Source: Opitutia bacterium (lineage in GTDB: Bacteria; Verrucomicrobiota; Verrucomicrobiia; Opitutales; Opitutaceae). From it: a stretch of DNA of 14,277 nucleotides. Position 1 is the stretch's first letter, and the number at the start of each line of letters is the position of its first letter. The position numbers were made by a program, and so were the translations under genes. Shown here piece by piece: positions 5,601 through 12,580 of the stretch. Under the pieces are notes generated by a model, which worked only from the letters and a program-made list of their open reading frames with translations, was not told the DNA's origin and searched no databases. The DNA lies in assembly GCA_025351035.1 (NCBI GenBank), contig JANXWT010000162.1, positions 1 through 14,277 on the forward strand, written 5' to 3'.

Positions 5601-7976
5601 ATGCCCCAGATTACCCGGCCCCCGGTCGTTCCTATTCTCTCGCGCGAAGAAATGAAATCGCGCGCGCTCGCCTTCGCCAAGCGCTGGGCCGGACCGCAAC
5701 GCGAGGAAGCCGAGGCCAAGACGTTCCTCGACGAATTTTTCCAGATCTTCGGCCGTGACCGCCGCAACGTCGACGCCGAGTTCGAGCACCGGGTCGAACG
5801 CGAGGCGCGCGGCGAAGGCCGCATCGATCTCCTTTGGCCCGGCAAACTCGCCGTGGAGATGAAGTCCACCGGCAAGGATTTGTCCGAAGCCAAAAACGGC
5901 GCCGCCCGCCAAGCCTTCGACTACCTCGAACACCTCGATCCCGAGGCGCGCCCGCGCTGGGTGCTCGTCTCCGACTTCGCCCACTTCGTGCTCTACGATC
6001 TCGGCGAGGATGTGCACGAATACCTCGCCGGCCTCGCCTCCGTCCGCAAAACCAATCCCGAGGTCGTCGCCCAGTTTCTCCTCCGCGACCTGCCCGACAA
6101 GCTCCGGCACTTCGCCTTCATCCGCGACGAGGAACAGGCGCTCTTCCAGACCCAGCCCGAGGTCAACCTCAAGGCCGTCGCGCTGCTCGGCGACCTGCAC
6201 GACGAGCTGAAAAAATCCGGTTACGCCGGCCACCAGCTCGAACATTTCCTCGTCCGCGTGCTCTTCTGCCTCTTCGCGGAAGACACCGACATCTACGGCT
6301 GGAACACTTTCACCCGTTTCGTCGAGGCCTCGAAGAAAGACGGTTCCGATCTCGGCCCGCGCCTCGCCCAGCTCTTTCAGGTCCTCGATCAGGATATCCC
6401 CGCTCGCTCCACCAAACTCGCTCCCGAGTTCACCGCCTTCCCCTATGTCAACGGCGGGCTCTTCGCCGAGCGGCTTGACATCGCCGCCACGACGGCCGAC
6501 CACCGCGCCGCGCTCCTCGCGTGCTGCCGTTTCGACTGGAGCCGCATCTCGCCCGGTGTCTTCGGCTCCCTCTTCCAGGGCGTGATGGACAAGAAGGAAC
6601 GCCGCGCCAAGGGCGCGCACTACACCTCCGAGGAAAACATCCGCCGCGTCATCGACCCGCTCTTCCTCGACGACCTCAAGGCCCGCTTCGCCAAACTCCG
6701 CGACGGCGCGGCGAAGAAAAAAGCTCTCGAACAATTCCACCTCGAACTCGCCTCGCTGCGCTTCCTCGATCCGGCGTGCGGCTGCGGCAACTTCCTCGTC
6801 GTCGCCTACCGCGAGCTGCGCGCGCTCGAACTCGAATTGCTCCGCGCCCAATACGGCGGCCAACTGCCGCTCGGCCTCGAAGTCGGCGACCTCGCGCGCG
6901 TCAACGTCGACCAGTTCTTCGGCATCGAGCTCGAGGAATTCCCCGCGCTCATCGCCGAGACGGCGCTGTGGCTCACCGACCATCAGGTGAACATGGCCTT
7001 CGCCAAAGCCTTCGGCCGCCACTTCGCGCGCATCCCGCTCAAGAAATCGCCCACGATCAAACAGGGCAACGCGCTCCGCCTCGACTGGCGCGACATCCTC
7101 CCGCCCGCGCAATGCAGCTACGTCCTCGGCAACCCACCGTTCGTGGGGAAGCAATACATGACCGTCGAGCAGAACGCCGACATGGGTCTCGTCTGCGGCG
7201 ACATCAAGGGCCACGGCGTCCTCGACTTTGTGACCGCGTGGTATGTGAAGGCCGCCGACTACATCGGTGGCACGGGCATCCGCTGCGCGTTCGTCTCCAC
7301 CAACAGCATCAGCCAAGGCGAGCAAGTCGGCCTGCTCTGGTCGCACCTCTTCTCCCGCTACCGGCTGAAAATCCATTTCGCGCACCGCACCTTCGTCTGG
7401 CACAACGAAGCCAGCGGCAAAGCCCACGTTCACGTCGTGATCATCGGCTTCGGCGCCTTCGACGCGCCGACCAAGCACCTCTACGAGACCGACGAAGACG
7501 GCAAGGTGACGAAGAGCAGCGGCACCATGAATCTCGGCCCCTATCTAGTGCCGGGCGGCGATATGGTCGTCACGAACCGTAAACAAGCCCTCGACGCCCC
7601 GCATCCGCTTTCGTTCGGCAACATGCCGAACGATGGCGGCCACTTGCTGCTGAGCGAGGCGGAGCGCGCCGTGTTGTTGTCGGAATTCCCGATCACGCGC
7701 GACTGGCTGCGCCCGATCCTGGGGCCGGAGGAATTCATCAACGGCTCGCGGCGCTGGTGCCTTTGGCTGGTCGATGCCAAACCGGCCGAGCTTCGCGCAT
7801 GTCAACCTGTGATGGAGCGCGTGCTCGCCGTCCAATCCGTCCGCAAGGCGAACTCGCTGACGTCCCCGCGCTCTTCGGCGAAATCCGCCAACCGAAATCC
7901 CGCTACCTCGCGATTCCCAAGACCAGCTCGGAGCGCCGTCGTTATGTGCCCATCGCCTTCCTCGAGCCCGAGGTGA
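5601..7976 (+). CDS. MmeI-like type IIG/IIL restriction-modification enzyme, N-terminal part (frameshifted)
   Basis: This is the nuclease, spacer and methyltransferase part of a single-chain restriction enzyme that methylates adenine and cuts DNA. From ATG 5601, residues 76-88 give D76-x9-E86-x-K88, the PD-(D/E)xK arrangement described for MmeI. A helical spacer follows (LFCLFAEDTDIYGW, 221-234; the region to KKERRAKGAHYTSEENI, 331-347). The methyltransferase has motif I DPACGCGNF (390-398) and motif IV NPPF (511-514), typical of N6-adenine enzymes. Family-like sequence runs to about residue 750 (7850). The last 42 codons, to the stop at 7974-7976, are out-of-frame noise; the true continuation is in the next frame (to 8518). 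Upstream in-frame codons from 5484 look non-coding. As the sequence stands, the product lacks its recognition domain and is probably inactive. Confidence 0.88.
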   Translation: MPQITRPPVVPILSREEMKSRALAFAKRWAGPQREEAEAKTFLDEFFQIFGRDRRNVDAEFEHRVEREARGEGRIDLLWPGKLAVEMKSTGKDLSEAKNGAARQAFDYLEHLDPEARPRWVLVSDFAHFVLYDLGEDVHEYLAGLASVRKTNPEVVAQFLLRDLPDKLRHFAFIRDEEQALFQTQPEVNLKAVALLGDLHDELKKSGYAGHQLEHFLVRVLFCLFAEDTDIYGWNTFTRFVEASKKDGSDLGPRLAQLFQVLDQDIPARSTKLAPEFTAFPYVNGGLFAERLDIAATTADHRAALLACCRFDWSRISPGVFGSLFQGVMDKKERRAKGAHYTSEENIRRVIDPLFLDDLKARFAKLRDGAAKKKALEQFHLELASLRFLDPACGCGNFLVVAYRELRALELELLRAQYGGQLPLGLEVGDLARVNVDQFFGIELEEFPALIAETALWLTDHQVNMAFAKAFGRHFARIPLKKSPTIKQGNALRLDWRDILPPAQCSYVLGNPPFVGKQYMTVEQNADMGLVCGDIKGHGVLDFVTAWYVKAADYIGGTGIRCAFVSTNSISQGEQVGLLWSHLFSRYRLKIHFAHRTFVWHNEASGKAHVHVVIIGFGAFDAPTKHLYETDEDGKVTKSSGTMNLGPYLVPGGDMVVTNRKQALDAPHPLSFGNMPNDGGHLLLSEAERAVLLSEFPITRDWLRPILGPEEFINGSRRWCLWLVDAKPAELRACQPVMERVLAVQSVRKANSLTSPRSSAKSANRNPATSRFPRPARSAVVMCPSPSSSPR

Positions 7977-8518
7977 TTGCCAGCGCCGACCTGTTCACTT
8001 GCGACGGGGCGTCTGTTTTTGAGTTCGGTGTTCTCACGTCAGCGATGCACATGGGATGGATGCGCCAAGTCGCTGGTCGCTTGGAAAGTCGTTACCGCTA
8101 TTCCGCAGGCCTCGTCTACAACAACTATCCTTGGCCCGAGCCCGACGCGAAGCAGCGTGCCGCCGTCGAGGCCGCTGCACAGGCCGTGCTCGATGCCCGC
8201 GCACCGCGTCTCGCCGCCGGCGCCTGCCTCGCCGACCTCTACGACCTCTACGACCCGCTCACGATGCCCGCCGAATTGCTCACGGCGCACCAGACTCTCG
8301 ATCGCGCCGTCGACCGCAGTTACCGCGCGGCCGTTTTCACGAGCGACCGCGAGCGCGTCGAATTTCTCTTCGCCCGTTACGAGCAGCTCGTCGCCCCTCT
8401 GGCTCCCATCGCCATCAAACCCAAACGCCGCTTGAAAAAAGCCGCAGTCTACAACCCGCAAGCCGAGGCCGACGCCGCCCACACCTACTTCGTGAAGGAA
8501 GACCCGCCCGCGTCGTGA
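7757..8518 (+). CDS. MmeI-like restriction-modification enzyme, C-terminal part (target recognition), out of frame
   Basis: This frame continues the enzyme encoded from 5601 after a frame break. Family-like sequence begins near 7853 (LADVPALFGEIRQPKSRYLA). It then has SSERRRYVPIAFL, VFEFGVLTSAMHMGWMRQVAGRLESRYRYS and YNNYPWP, all characteristic of the target-recognition region of MmeI-like enzymes, and a helical C-terminal domain with the LYDLYDPLTMPAELLTAHQTLDRAVD segment near the end. The frame is open from an ATG at 7757, with another at 7799, but residues before about 7853 overlap the in-frame methyltransferase part and are probably not translated usefully. It ends at 8516-8518. It is best read as the displaced 3' part of one gene, either a genuine inactivating indel or a sequencing error. 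Confidence 0.8.
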   Translation: MPLAGRCQTGRASRMSTCDGARARRPIRPQGELADVPALFGEIRQPKSRYLAIPKTSSERRRYVPIAFLEPEVIASADLFTCDGASVFEFGVLTSAMHMGWMRQVAGRLESRYRYSAGLVYNNYPWPEPDAKQRAAVEAAAQAVLDARAPRLAAGACLADLYDLYDPLTMPAELLTAHQTLDRAVDRSYRAAVFTSDRERVEFLFARYEQLVAPLAPIAIKPKRRLKKAAVYNPQAEADAAHTYFVKEDPPAS

Positions 8519-8527
8519 CCCGTCACT

Positions 8528-8546
8528 TGTAGTCTATTAAGTTACA
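8528..8546. promoter_or_regulatory. 19-bp operator-like dyad upstream of orphan gene
   Basis: The site TGTAGTCTATTAAGTTACA has TGTA and TACA ends at the same spacing as the site at 786-804 and agrees with it at 14 of 19 positions. Its inner arms are less symmetric. It ends 6 bases before the ATG at 8553, so it overlaps the place where a ribosome site or a promoter -10 element would be. A repressor bound here would block the orphan gene. The regulator is not in the window. Confidence 0.45.
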
Positions 8547-8552
8547 ACGCCC

Positions 8553-8999
8553 ATGAAAGCACCCGCCGCCAAATCTCCTCGCCCTGACGCTGAACGCCGC
8601 CGCCGGGTCGCCAGTCGCCCGCAGTTGCAAAAGCTCACGATGCTCGTGCCCGGTGCCGCCGCGCGCGTCGTGGTCGAGGAGGTGTCGCGCTGGCTCGGTG
8701 TCGAATTGCCCTCGCGCTATGCCGTCCGGCTCGCGTTCCAAGCGGAGCGGTGCTTCGCCCACTCCCCGTCGTTCCGGGAAAAAATCTGCCGCCCCGGCCA
8801 CCGCGGCCGCGATCTGCTCTACGTTTTCATGCGGCACTGGCTGGCAGCCCGACTGCACGAAGAGCGGCCGGCCCTCTACCGCCGCCTGCCGCGCGAATTC
8901 TCACTCGGTGCGGAGTTGCCGCCCCGGCCGGCCCGGTTTTTCGCGCGCCCGCTCAATGCGTGGCTATCCCACGACGCCCGGCCGTTGATGCTGGCCTGA
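8553..8999 (+). CDS. Small basic protein of unknown function
   Basis: I do not recognise this 148-residue protein. It is rich in Arg, Ala and Pro, has a charged, probably disordered N-terminus (MKAPAAKSPRPDAERRRRV), and no signal peptide or membrane helix. The central part (about 25-105) looks like an amphipathic helical domain, with a GRDLLYVFMRHWLAARLHEE segment. The gene follows the broken restriction-modification gene by 34 bases and is convergent with the exonuclease III gene 24 bases downstream. The 19-bp dyad just before the ATG suggests its own regulated promoter. The strongest evidence that it is real is an uninterrupted frame filling the gap between two identified genes. A function in restriction-modification control is possible by position only. 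Confidence 0.65.
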   Translation: MKAPAAKSPRPDAERRRRVASRPQLQKLTMLVPGAAARVVVEEVSRWLGVELPSRYAVRLAFQAERCFAHSPSFREKICRPGHRGRDLLYVFMRHWLAARLHEERPALYRRLPREFSLGAELPPRPARFFARPLNAWLSHDARPLMLA

Positions 9000-9023
9000 T
9001 TTTTTCGGGCAAACCCCCGCGCT

Positions 9024-9782
9024 TCATTTAAGCTCCAGCCCGACCGGGCAGTGGTCGCTGCCCATGACCTCGGGCGAGATCCACGCACGTTTTAACTGCG
9101 GCCGCAGCACCGCGGACGCCACGAAGTAGTCGACGCGCCACCCGATGTTCCGCGCGCGGCAGTTCATCATCTGGCTCCACCACGTGTAGTGGCCGGGGCC
9201 TTGCTCGAATTCGCGGAACGTATCCACAAAGCTTTTGCCCAGCAGGGTTGAAAAATTCGCGCGCTCCTCGTCGGTGAAGCCCGCGTTGCGCCGGTTGGTC
9301 TTCGGGTTCGTGAGATCAAGCTCCGTGTGCGCCACGTTCAGGTCACCGCAGAAGACCACCGGCTTTTTCTTCTCCAGTTTCTTCAGATGTTTGAGAAAGG
9401 CCGGGTCCCACTCCTGCGTGCGGTAGTCGAGCCGCAGCAACCCGCGCTGCGAGTTCGGCTGGTAGACGTTGACGAGAAAATAGTCCGCGAACTCGACGTT
9501 GATCACGCGCCCCTCGTCGTCGTGGGCGGCGACACCGAGGCCGAACGTGACGTCGAGCGGCTTCACCTTCGTGAACACGGCCGTGCCCGAGTAGCCCTTC
9601 TTCGTCGCCGAATTCCAGATCGCCTCGTAGCCCGCCGGCCACTCCACGTGCTGCACGTCACCGGGATGCGCCTTGGTTTCCTGCAGGCAAATGACGTCGG
9701 CCTTCGAGCCGGCGAAAAAATCCATCGCGCCCTTCTTCAGCGCCGCGCGCACGCCGTTCACGTTCCAGGAAATCAGTTTCAT
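9024..9782 (-). CDS. xth: Exodeoxyribonuclease III (ExoA/Xth-type AP endonuclease)
   Basis: This 252-residue enzyme of the exonuclease III/APE1 family cleaves DNA 5' to abasic sites and removes 3' blocking groups in base-excision repair. It is cytoplasmic. All hallmark motifs are present: LISWNVNGVRA (3-13), metal-binding E35 in LQETK, VYQPNSQ (106-112), GDLNVAHTELDL (146-157) with the catalytic Asp and Asn, GWRVDYF (214-220), and GSDHCPVGLEL (241-251) with the catalytic Asp-His pair. Length is normal for the ExoA-like branch (about 250-260). The ATG at 9782 opens directly into the first motif. A perfect 22-bp palindrome sits 18 bases before the start. It is convergent with the orphan gene and divergent from the exported protein gene. 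Confidence 0.96.
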   Translation of the reverse strand: MKLISWNVNGVRAALKKGAMDFFAGSKADVICLQETKAHPGDVQHVEWPAGYEAIWNSATKKGYSGTAVFTKVKPLDVTFGLGVAAHDDEGRVINVEFADYFLVNVYQPNSQRGLLRLDYRTQEWDPAFLKHLKKLEKKKPVVFCGDLNVAHTELDLTNPKTNRRNAGFTDEERANFSTLLGKSFVDTFREFEQGPGHYTWWSQMMNCRARNIGWRVDYFVASAVLRPQLKRAWISPEVMGSDHCPVGLELK

Positions 9783-9799
9783 GCGGCGACAGTCGGCCA

Positions 9800-9821
9800 G
9801 TTTGCCGCGCGCGCGGCAAAC
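9800..9821. promoter_or_regulatory. Perfect 22-bp palindrome between xth and the exported-protein gene
   Basis: The arms GTTTGCCGCGC and GCGCGGCAAAC are exact reverse complements with no spacer. The site lies 18 bases before the xth start and 97 bases before the exported-protein start at 9918. No T-tract follows on either strand, so it does not look like a terminator. It could be an operator for the divergent pair, or a hairpin in the xth leader RNA (9-bp stem, GCGC loop). Confidence 0.5.
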
Positions 9822-9917
9822 CGTTTCCTCCCCCTACGCGATTTTTGGCTGCCTTCGCGAGAAATTTGCCCAACTGTGCTGCGGTTTCCGGTGTTCTGGG
9901 TCCGGTTCCCGATCTTC

Positions 9918-10778
9918 ATGCGCTCCTGTTTTGCCCTCTTGTCCTGCCTGCTGCTGGCCCAACCGGTCATCGGCGACGCCAAGCCGTCGCCGCGCCCGAA
10001 CGAGATCATCATTTCAGCGGCGAATTATGCGCAGACCCCGCCCGAGGTGTTGGCAAAACTGTTCCGCGCCCCCGCCGAACTCACGGACCTGCCGCCGCCC
10101 AGGCCCGTCGCGCGTCCGTTGCAGCACTACCAGTTCCTGCGGGGCGAGGTGTTTGAGTCAGACCTGCCTTACCTCGAGGTTTGCAAGCTGCTCGTCCCTG
10201 TCCTGGGCAAGAAAAACCTCGTCAACACCTTCGACCAGACAAAGGTCAGCCTCGTGCTCCGCGTCAGCTTTGGCGGGCGCGCTTGGCGCGATCCCTTCGT
10301 GCGCGCGGGCGACCTCGATTGGAAACACGGCTTGGTGCCGCGCCGCCTCCGGGGCAGCGCCTCGCTCGCCGCCACCCCCGCGTGGGACGAGCGCGCAGGC
10401 GGAGATGAAGCCGCGCTCTACCAGACCGAGCAATTCCTCACCGAGCTCAACCCGACCGGCGGCGCCGAGGGCATGGCGGACCGCCTCATCGGCGGGATGC
10501 ACACTGAGGACTACTTCCTCGTCGTGGTCGACGCCTTCGAGGTCGCCACGCTGCGCGCCAAGGGCAACCGCGCGCCCCGGGCCTGGACGACCTTCATTGC
10601 CGTGCCCTGTCAGGGAAAAACGAAATTCTCCGACGTCGCCGCCGCCATGATCGCGAAGGCCGCACCCTACTTCGGCGAAACCCTGCCGGGCAAAGCCCGC
10701 TTCACCGACCGCGAAGGCACGGTCACGCCCGGCGAACCCCGAGTCATCGAAGAAAACGTGCGTCTGAAGGAAAAGTGA
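9918..10778 (+). CDS. Exported protein of unknown function
   Basis: This 286-residue protein has a clear signal sequence (MRSCFALLSCLLLAQPVIGDA, cleavage near residue 19-20) and so is probably periplasmic or secreted. I do not recognise its domain. The mature part begins with a Pro-rich segment (LTDLPPPRPVARPLQHYQFL) and has a mixed alpha/beta look with no obvious catalytic motif, cysteine pair or membrane helix. The segment MHTEDYFLVVVDAFEVATL looks like a buried strand. The frame is open far upstream through the antisense of xth, but only the ATG at 9918 gives an export signal. Its stop TGA (10776-10778) overlaps a GTG in the next frame, so it is closely coupled to the DUF167 gene and probably co-transcribed with it. 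Confidence 0.72.
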   Translation: MRSCFALLSCLLLAQPVIGDAKPSPRPNEIIISAANYAQTPPEVLAKLFRAPAELTDLPPPRPVARPLQHYQFLRGEVFESDLPYLEVCKLLVPVLGKKNLVNTFDQTKVSLVLRVSFGGRAWRDPFVRAGDLDWKHGLVPRRLRGSASLAATPAWDERAGGDEAALYQTEQFLTELNPTGGAEGMADRLIGGMHTEDYFLVVVDAFEVATLRAKGNRAPRAWTTFIAVPCQGKTKFSDVAAAMIAKAAPYFGETLPGKARFTDREGTVTPGEPRVIEENVRLKEK

Positions 10779-10804
10779 CACACCGCACTCAATCACTCCC
10801 CGTC

Positions 10805-11083
10805 ATGCCGGCACCCTCTTCCTGCACGCTCACCCTCAAGACCATCCCCAACGCCCCGCGCGATGAGATCGTCGGCTGGCTGGGCGCCGCGCTCAAGGTC
10901 AAGGTCCGCGCGCCCGCGCTCGACGGCCGCGCCAACGACGCGCTGCTCGCCTTCCTCTCCGGGAAACTCGGCGTGCCGCGCCGCGCGCTCACGCTCCTGC
11001 ACGGTGACAAGTCCCGGCAGAAAGTCGTGCGCATCGCCGGCCTTTCCGTCACCGAAGCCCGCGCGCGCCTGAACGGCGCCTAA
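10805..11083 (+). CDS. DUF167/YggU family protein
   Basis: This 92-residue protein belongs to the DUF167 (YggU/PF02594) family of small conserved cytoplasmic proteins without an established function. Recognisable features are the early strand LTLKTIPNAPRDEIVGW, the stretch LKVKVRAPALDGRANDALLA with the conserved AP..G.AN signature, and the end GDKSRQKVVRIAGLSVTEA. Length fits the family (about 90-100). The ATG at 10805 gives the usual N-terminus. A GTG at 10775, overlapping the previous stop, would add ten residues and cannot be excluded. It is convergent with the MATE transporter gene, only 12 bases apart, with no clear terminator between them. Confidence 0.85.
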   Translation: MPAPSSCTLTLKTIPNAPRDEIVGWLGAALKVKVRAPALDGRANDALLAFLSGKLGVPRRALTLLHGDKSRQKVVRIAGLSVTEARARLNGA

Positions 11084-11095
11084 TCCGGGACCGCT

Positions 11096-12478
11096 TCACC
11101 GCAGCTTCGTCATCCGGTGGAAGCGCCAGCCGAGCAACAGCGCGGCACTTCCGAGGCCCGCTGCGAGCCCCGCCCACACCCCGACCGGTCCGAGTGCCGT
11201 GTGGAACGCCAGCAGGTAGCCGGCCGGCAGCGCGACCAACCAGTAGGCGACGAATGTGATTGCCGTCGGAACTTTAACATCTTGCAGACCGCGCAATGCC
11301 GCCGCCGCGACCACCTGTCCACCGTCGAAGAGTTGAAAGGCCGCCGCCACCACGAGCAGTTGCGCCGCCAATATTACGACGCCCGGGTCGGGCGTGAAAC
11401 CGGTCGCGATCGTGTGTCCGAGAAGTGCAAAGCCTGATGCGAACACCAGCATCAGCCCAAAGCCGGCGGCGAGCGAACCGAAACCGATGGCGCGCAGAGC
11501 GTCGCGCCGGCCTTCGCCCACCGCCTTGCTCAACCGCATGCTTGTGGCGATCGACAGCCCCAAGGGAAACATGAACGTGAAACCCGCGCAGGTGATCGCG
11601 ATTTGGTGAGCCGCGAGCGCCGTCGTGCCGAGCCAGCCCATCATGATCGCCGCCGCGGAGAACGCGCCCACCTCGAAGAGCCATTGCCCCGCCGCCGGCA
11701 CCCCGAGCCGCAGCATGTCGCGAAACCGCGCCCGCGAAAACGCCGCGAGCCAGCGGGGATTCGTGTTTGTTTCGTGGGCCGAAAGCACCGCGGACTGGCG
11801 CGGTGAAGCCGGGGCGAAGCAAGGCCACTCCGACTGCACTGCTGCCTGCCGGCTCAGCCACCACCAGAGCACCAAGGCGGCCCCGATGCGCGCGATGAAC
11901 GTCGCCCAGCCGGAACCCGCGAGCCCGAGGGCCGGGGCGCCGAGATGCCCGTAGATCAGCACCCAGTTGAGAAACACATTGAGCCCGACGGCGCTGAGCA
12001 AGATCACCATCGGCGCCCACGGATGGCCGAGGGCCTCGCTGTATTGCTTCAGCACTTGGAAAATAAACACTGGCACGAGCGACGCCGTGATGATCAGGAA
12101 AAACGGATTCACTTCGCCCAAGACCTCCGGCGGCTGGCCGAAACGGTGCAACTGCGTCGCGACCCCGAAGAGCAGCAGCGCGGCGCCGACGCCCAAGGCG
12201 ACACCCATCGCCATGCCGTGCCGCAGGAACTCCGCACACTCGCGCGACTGCCGCGCCCCGTGGGCCCGCGCGACGTTGATCGACACCGCCAGCAGCAACC
12301 CGAGGCCGGTGATGTAAACGAAGTTGAAGATACTGCTCGCAAACGCCGACGCCGCGAGCGGCACCTTGCCGAGACGCCCGATCATCAAACTGTCCGTGAT
12401 ACCCATCAGCATCTGGCTCACTTGCCCCACAATGATCGGCACCGCCAGACGGAGCGTCAGGCGCAATTCTCGGAGCAT
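11096..12478 (-). CDS. MATE family (NorM-like) multidrug/cation efflux transporter
   Basis: This 460-residue inner-membrane protein of the MATE family exports cationic or hydrophobic compounds in exchange for Na+ or H+. The start is typical: LRLAVPIIVGQVSQMLMGIT, then DSLMIGRLGKVPLAASAFA. It has two homologous halves; the second half begins about residue 235, with LRLGVPAAGQWLFEVGAFSAAAIMMGWLG echoing the first. About twelve hydrophobic helices fit the family, as does the length (about 450-460). The segment between the halves carries a short polar loop (HETNTNP). A GTG at 12496 would add six residues; the ATG at 12478 leads straight into the first helix. It is divergent from the EamA transporter, with repeated GGCGTGC sequences between them. 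Its substrate cannot be predicted. Confidence 0.92.
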   Translation of the reverse strand: MLRELRLTLRLAVPIIVGQVSQMLMGITDSLMIGRLGKVPLAASAFASSIFNFVYITGLGLLLAVSINVARAHGARQSRECAEFLRHGMAMGVALGVGAALLLFGVATQLHRFGQPPEVLGEVNPFFLIITASLVPVFIFQVLKQYSEALGHPWAPMVILLSAVGLNVFLNWVLIYGHLGAPALGLAGSGWATFIARIGAALVLWWWLSRQAAVQSEWPCFAPASPRQSAVLSAHETNTNPRWLAAFSRARFRDMLRLGVPAAGQWLFEVGAFSAAAIMMGWLGTTALAAHQIAITCAGFTFMFPLGLSIATSMRLSKAVGEGRRDALRAIGFGSLAAGFGLMLVFASGFALLGHTIATGFTPDPGVVILAAQLLVVAAAFQLFDGGQVVAAAALRGLQDVKVPTAITFVAYWLVALPAGYLLAFHTALGPVGVWAGLAAGLGSAALLLGWRFHRMTKLR

Positions 12479-12491
12479 GGCAGGCAGTGCG

Positions 12492-12565
12492 GGCACGCCG
12501 ACACAGAGGACAACCGGCGTGCGCGCGGCAATTCGTTTCTGGTTGAGCTGCTCCTTTGGCGTGCC
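12492..12565. promoter_or_regulatory. Repeated GGCGTGC half-sites between MATE and EamA genes
   Basis: GGCACGCC (12492-12499) is the reverse complement of GGCGTGCC (12558-12565), and CGGCGTGC (12515-12522) repeats the same core. The first and second form an 8-bp inverted repeat (12493-12500 / 12515-12522) with a 14-base spacer. The layout fits an operator for a divergent transporter pair, but such GC-rich words can recur by chance in this genome. Confidence 0.25.
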
Positions 12566-12580
12566 TCAGTGAGAGCCGCC

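Noticed and set aside
5451..7478. Long open frame on the minus strand opposite the restriction-modification gene, rich in Glu, Val and Ala
   Set aside because: It is the antisense of a motif-rich coding region in a GC-rich genome, with no recognisable domain and low-complexity composition.
5473..8999. A larger defence island around the restriction-modification gene
   Set aside because: Neighbours are a cinA-like gene and an orphan, then housekeeping xth; no helicase, nuclease, toxin or mobile-element genes are seen.
8979..9006. Possible terminator after the orphan gene (GGCC stem followed by six T)
   Set aside because: Only four pairs with a nine-base loop, and part of it is coding; too weak to call.
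9327..9917. Open frame extending upstream of the exported-protein gene
   Set aside because: It runs antisense through xth, is Arg/His rich, and contains no start giving a signal peptide until 9918.
10775..10804. GTG start for the DUF167 gene overlapping the previous stop codon
   Set aside because: Possible, but the added ten residues do not match the family; ATG 10805 is preferred.
11945..12580. Open frame extending upstream of the EamA gene
   Set aside because: It is antisense to the MATE gene, highly charged, and the membrane protein begins only at 12581.
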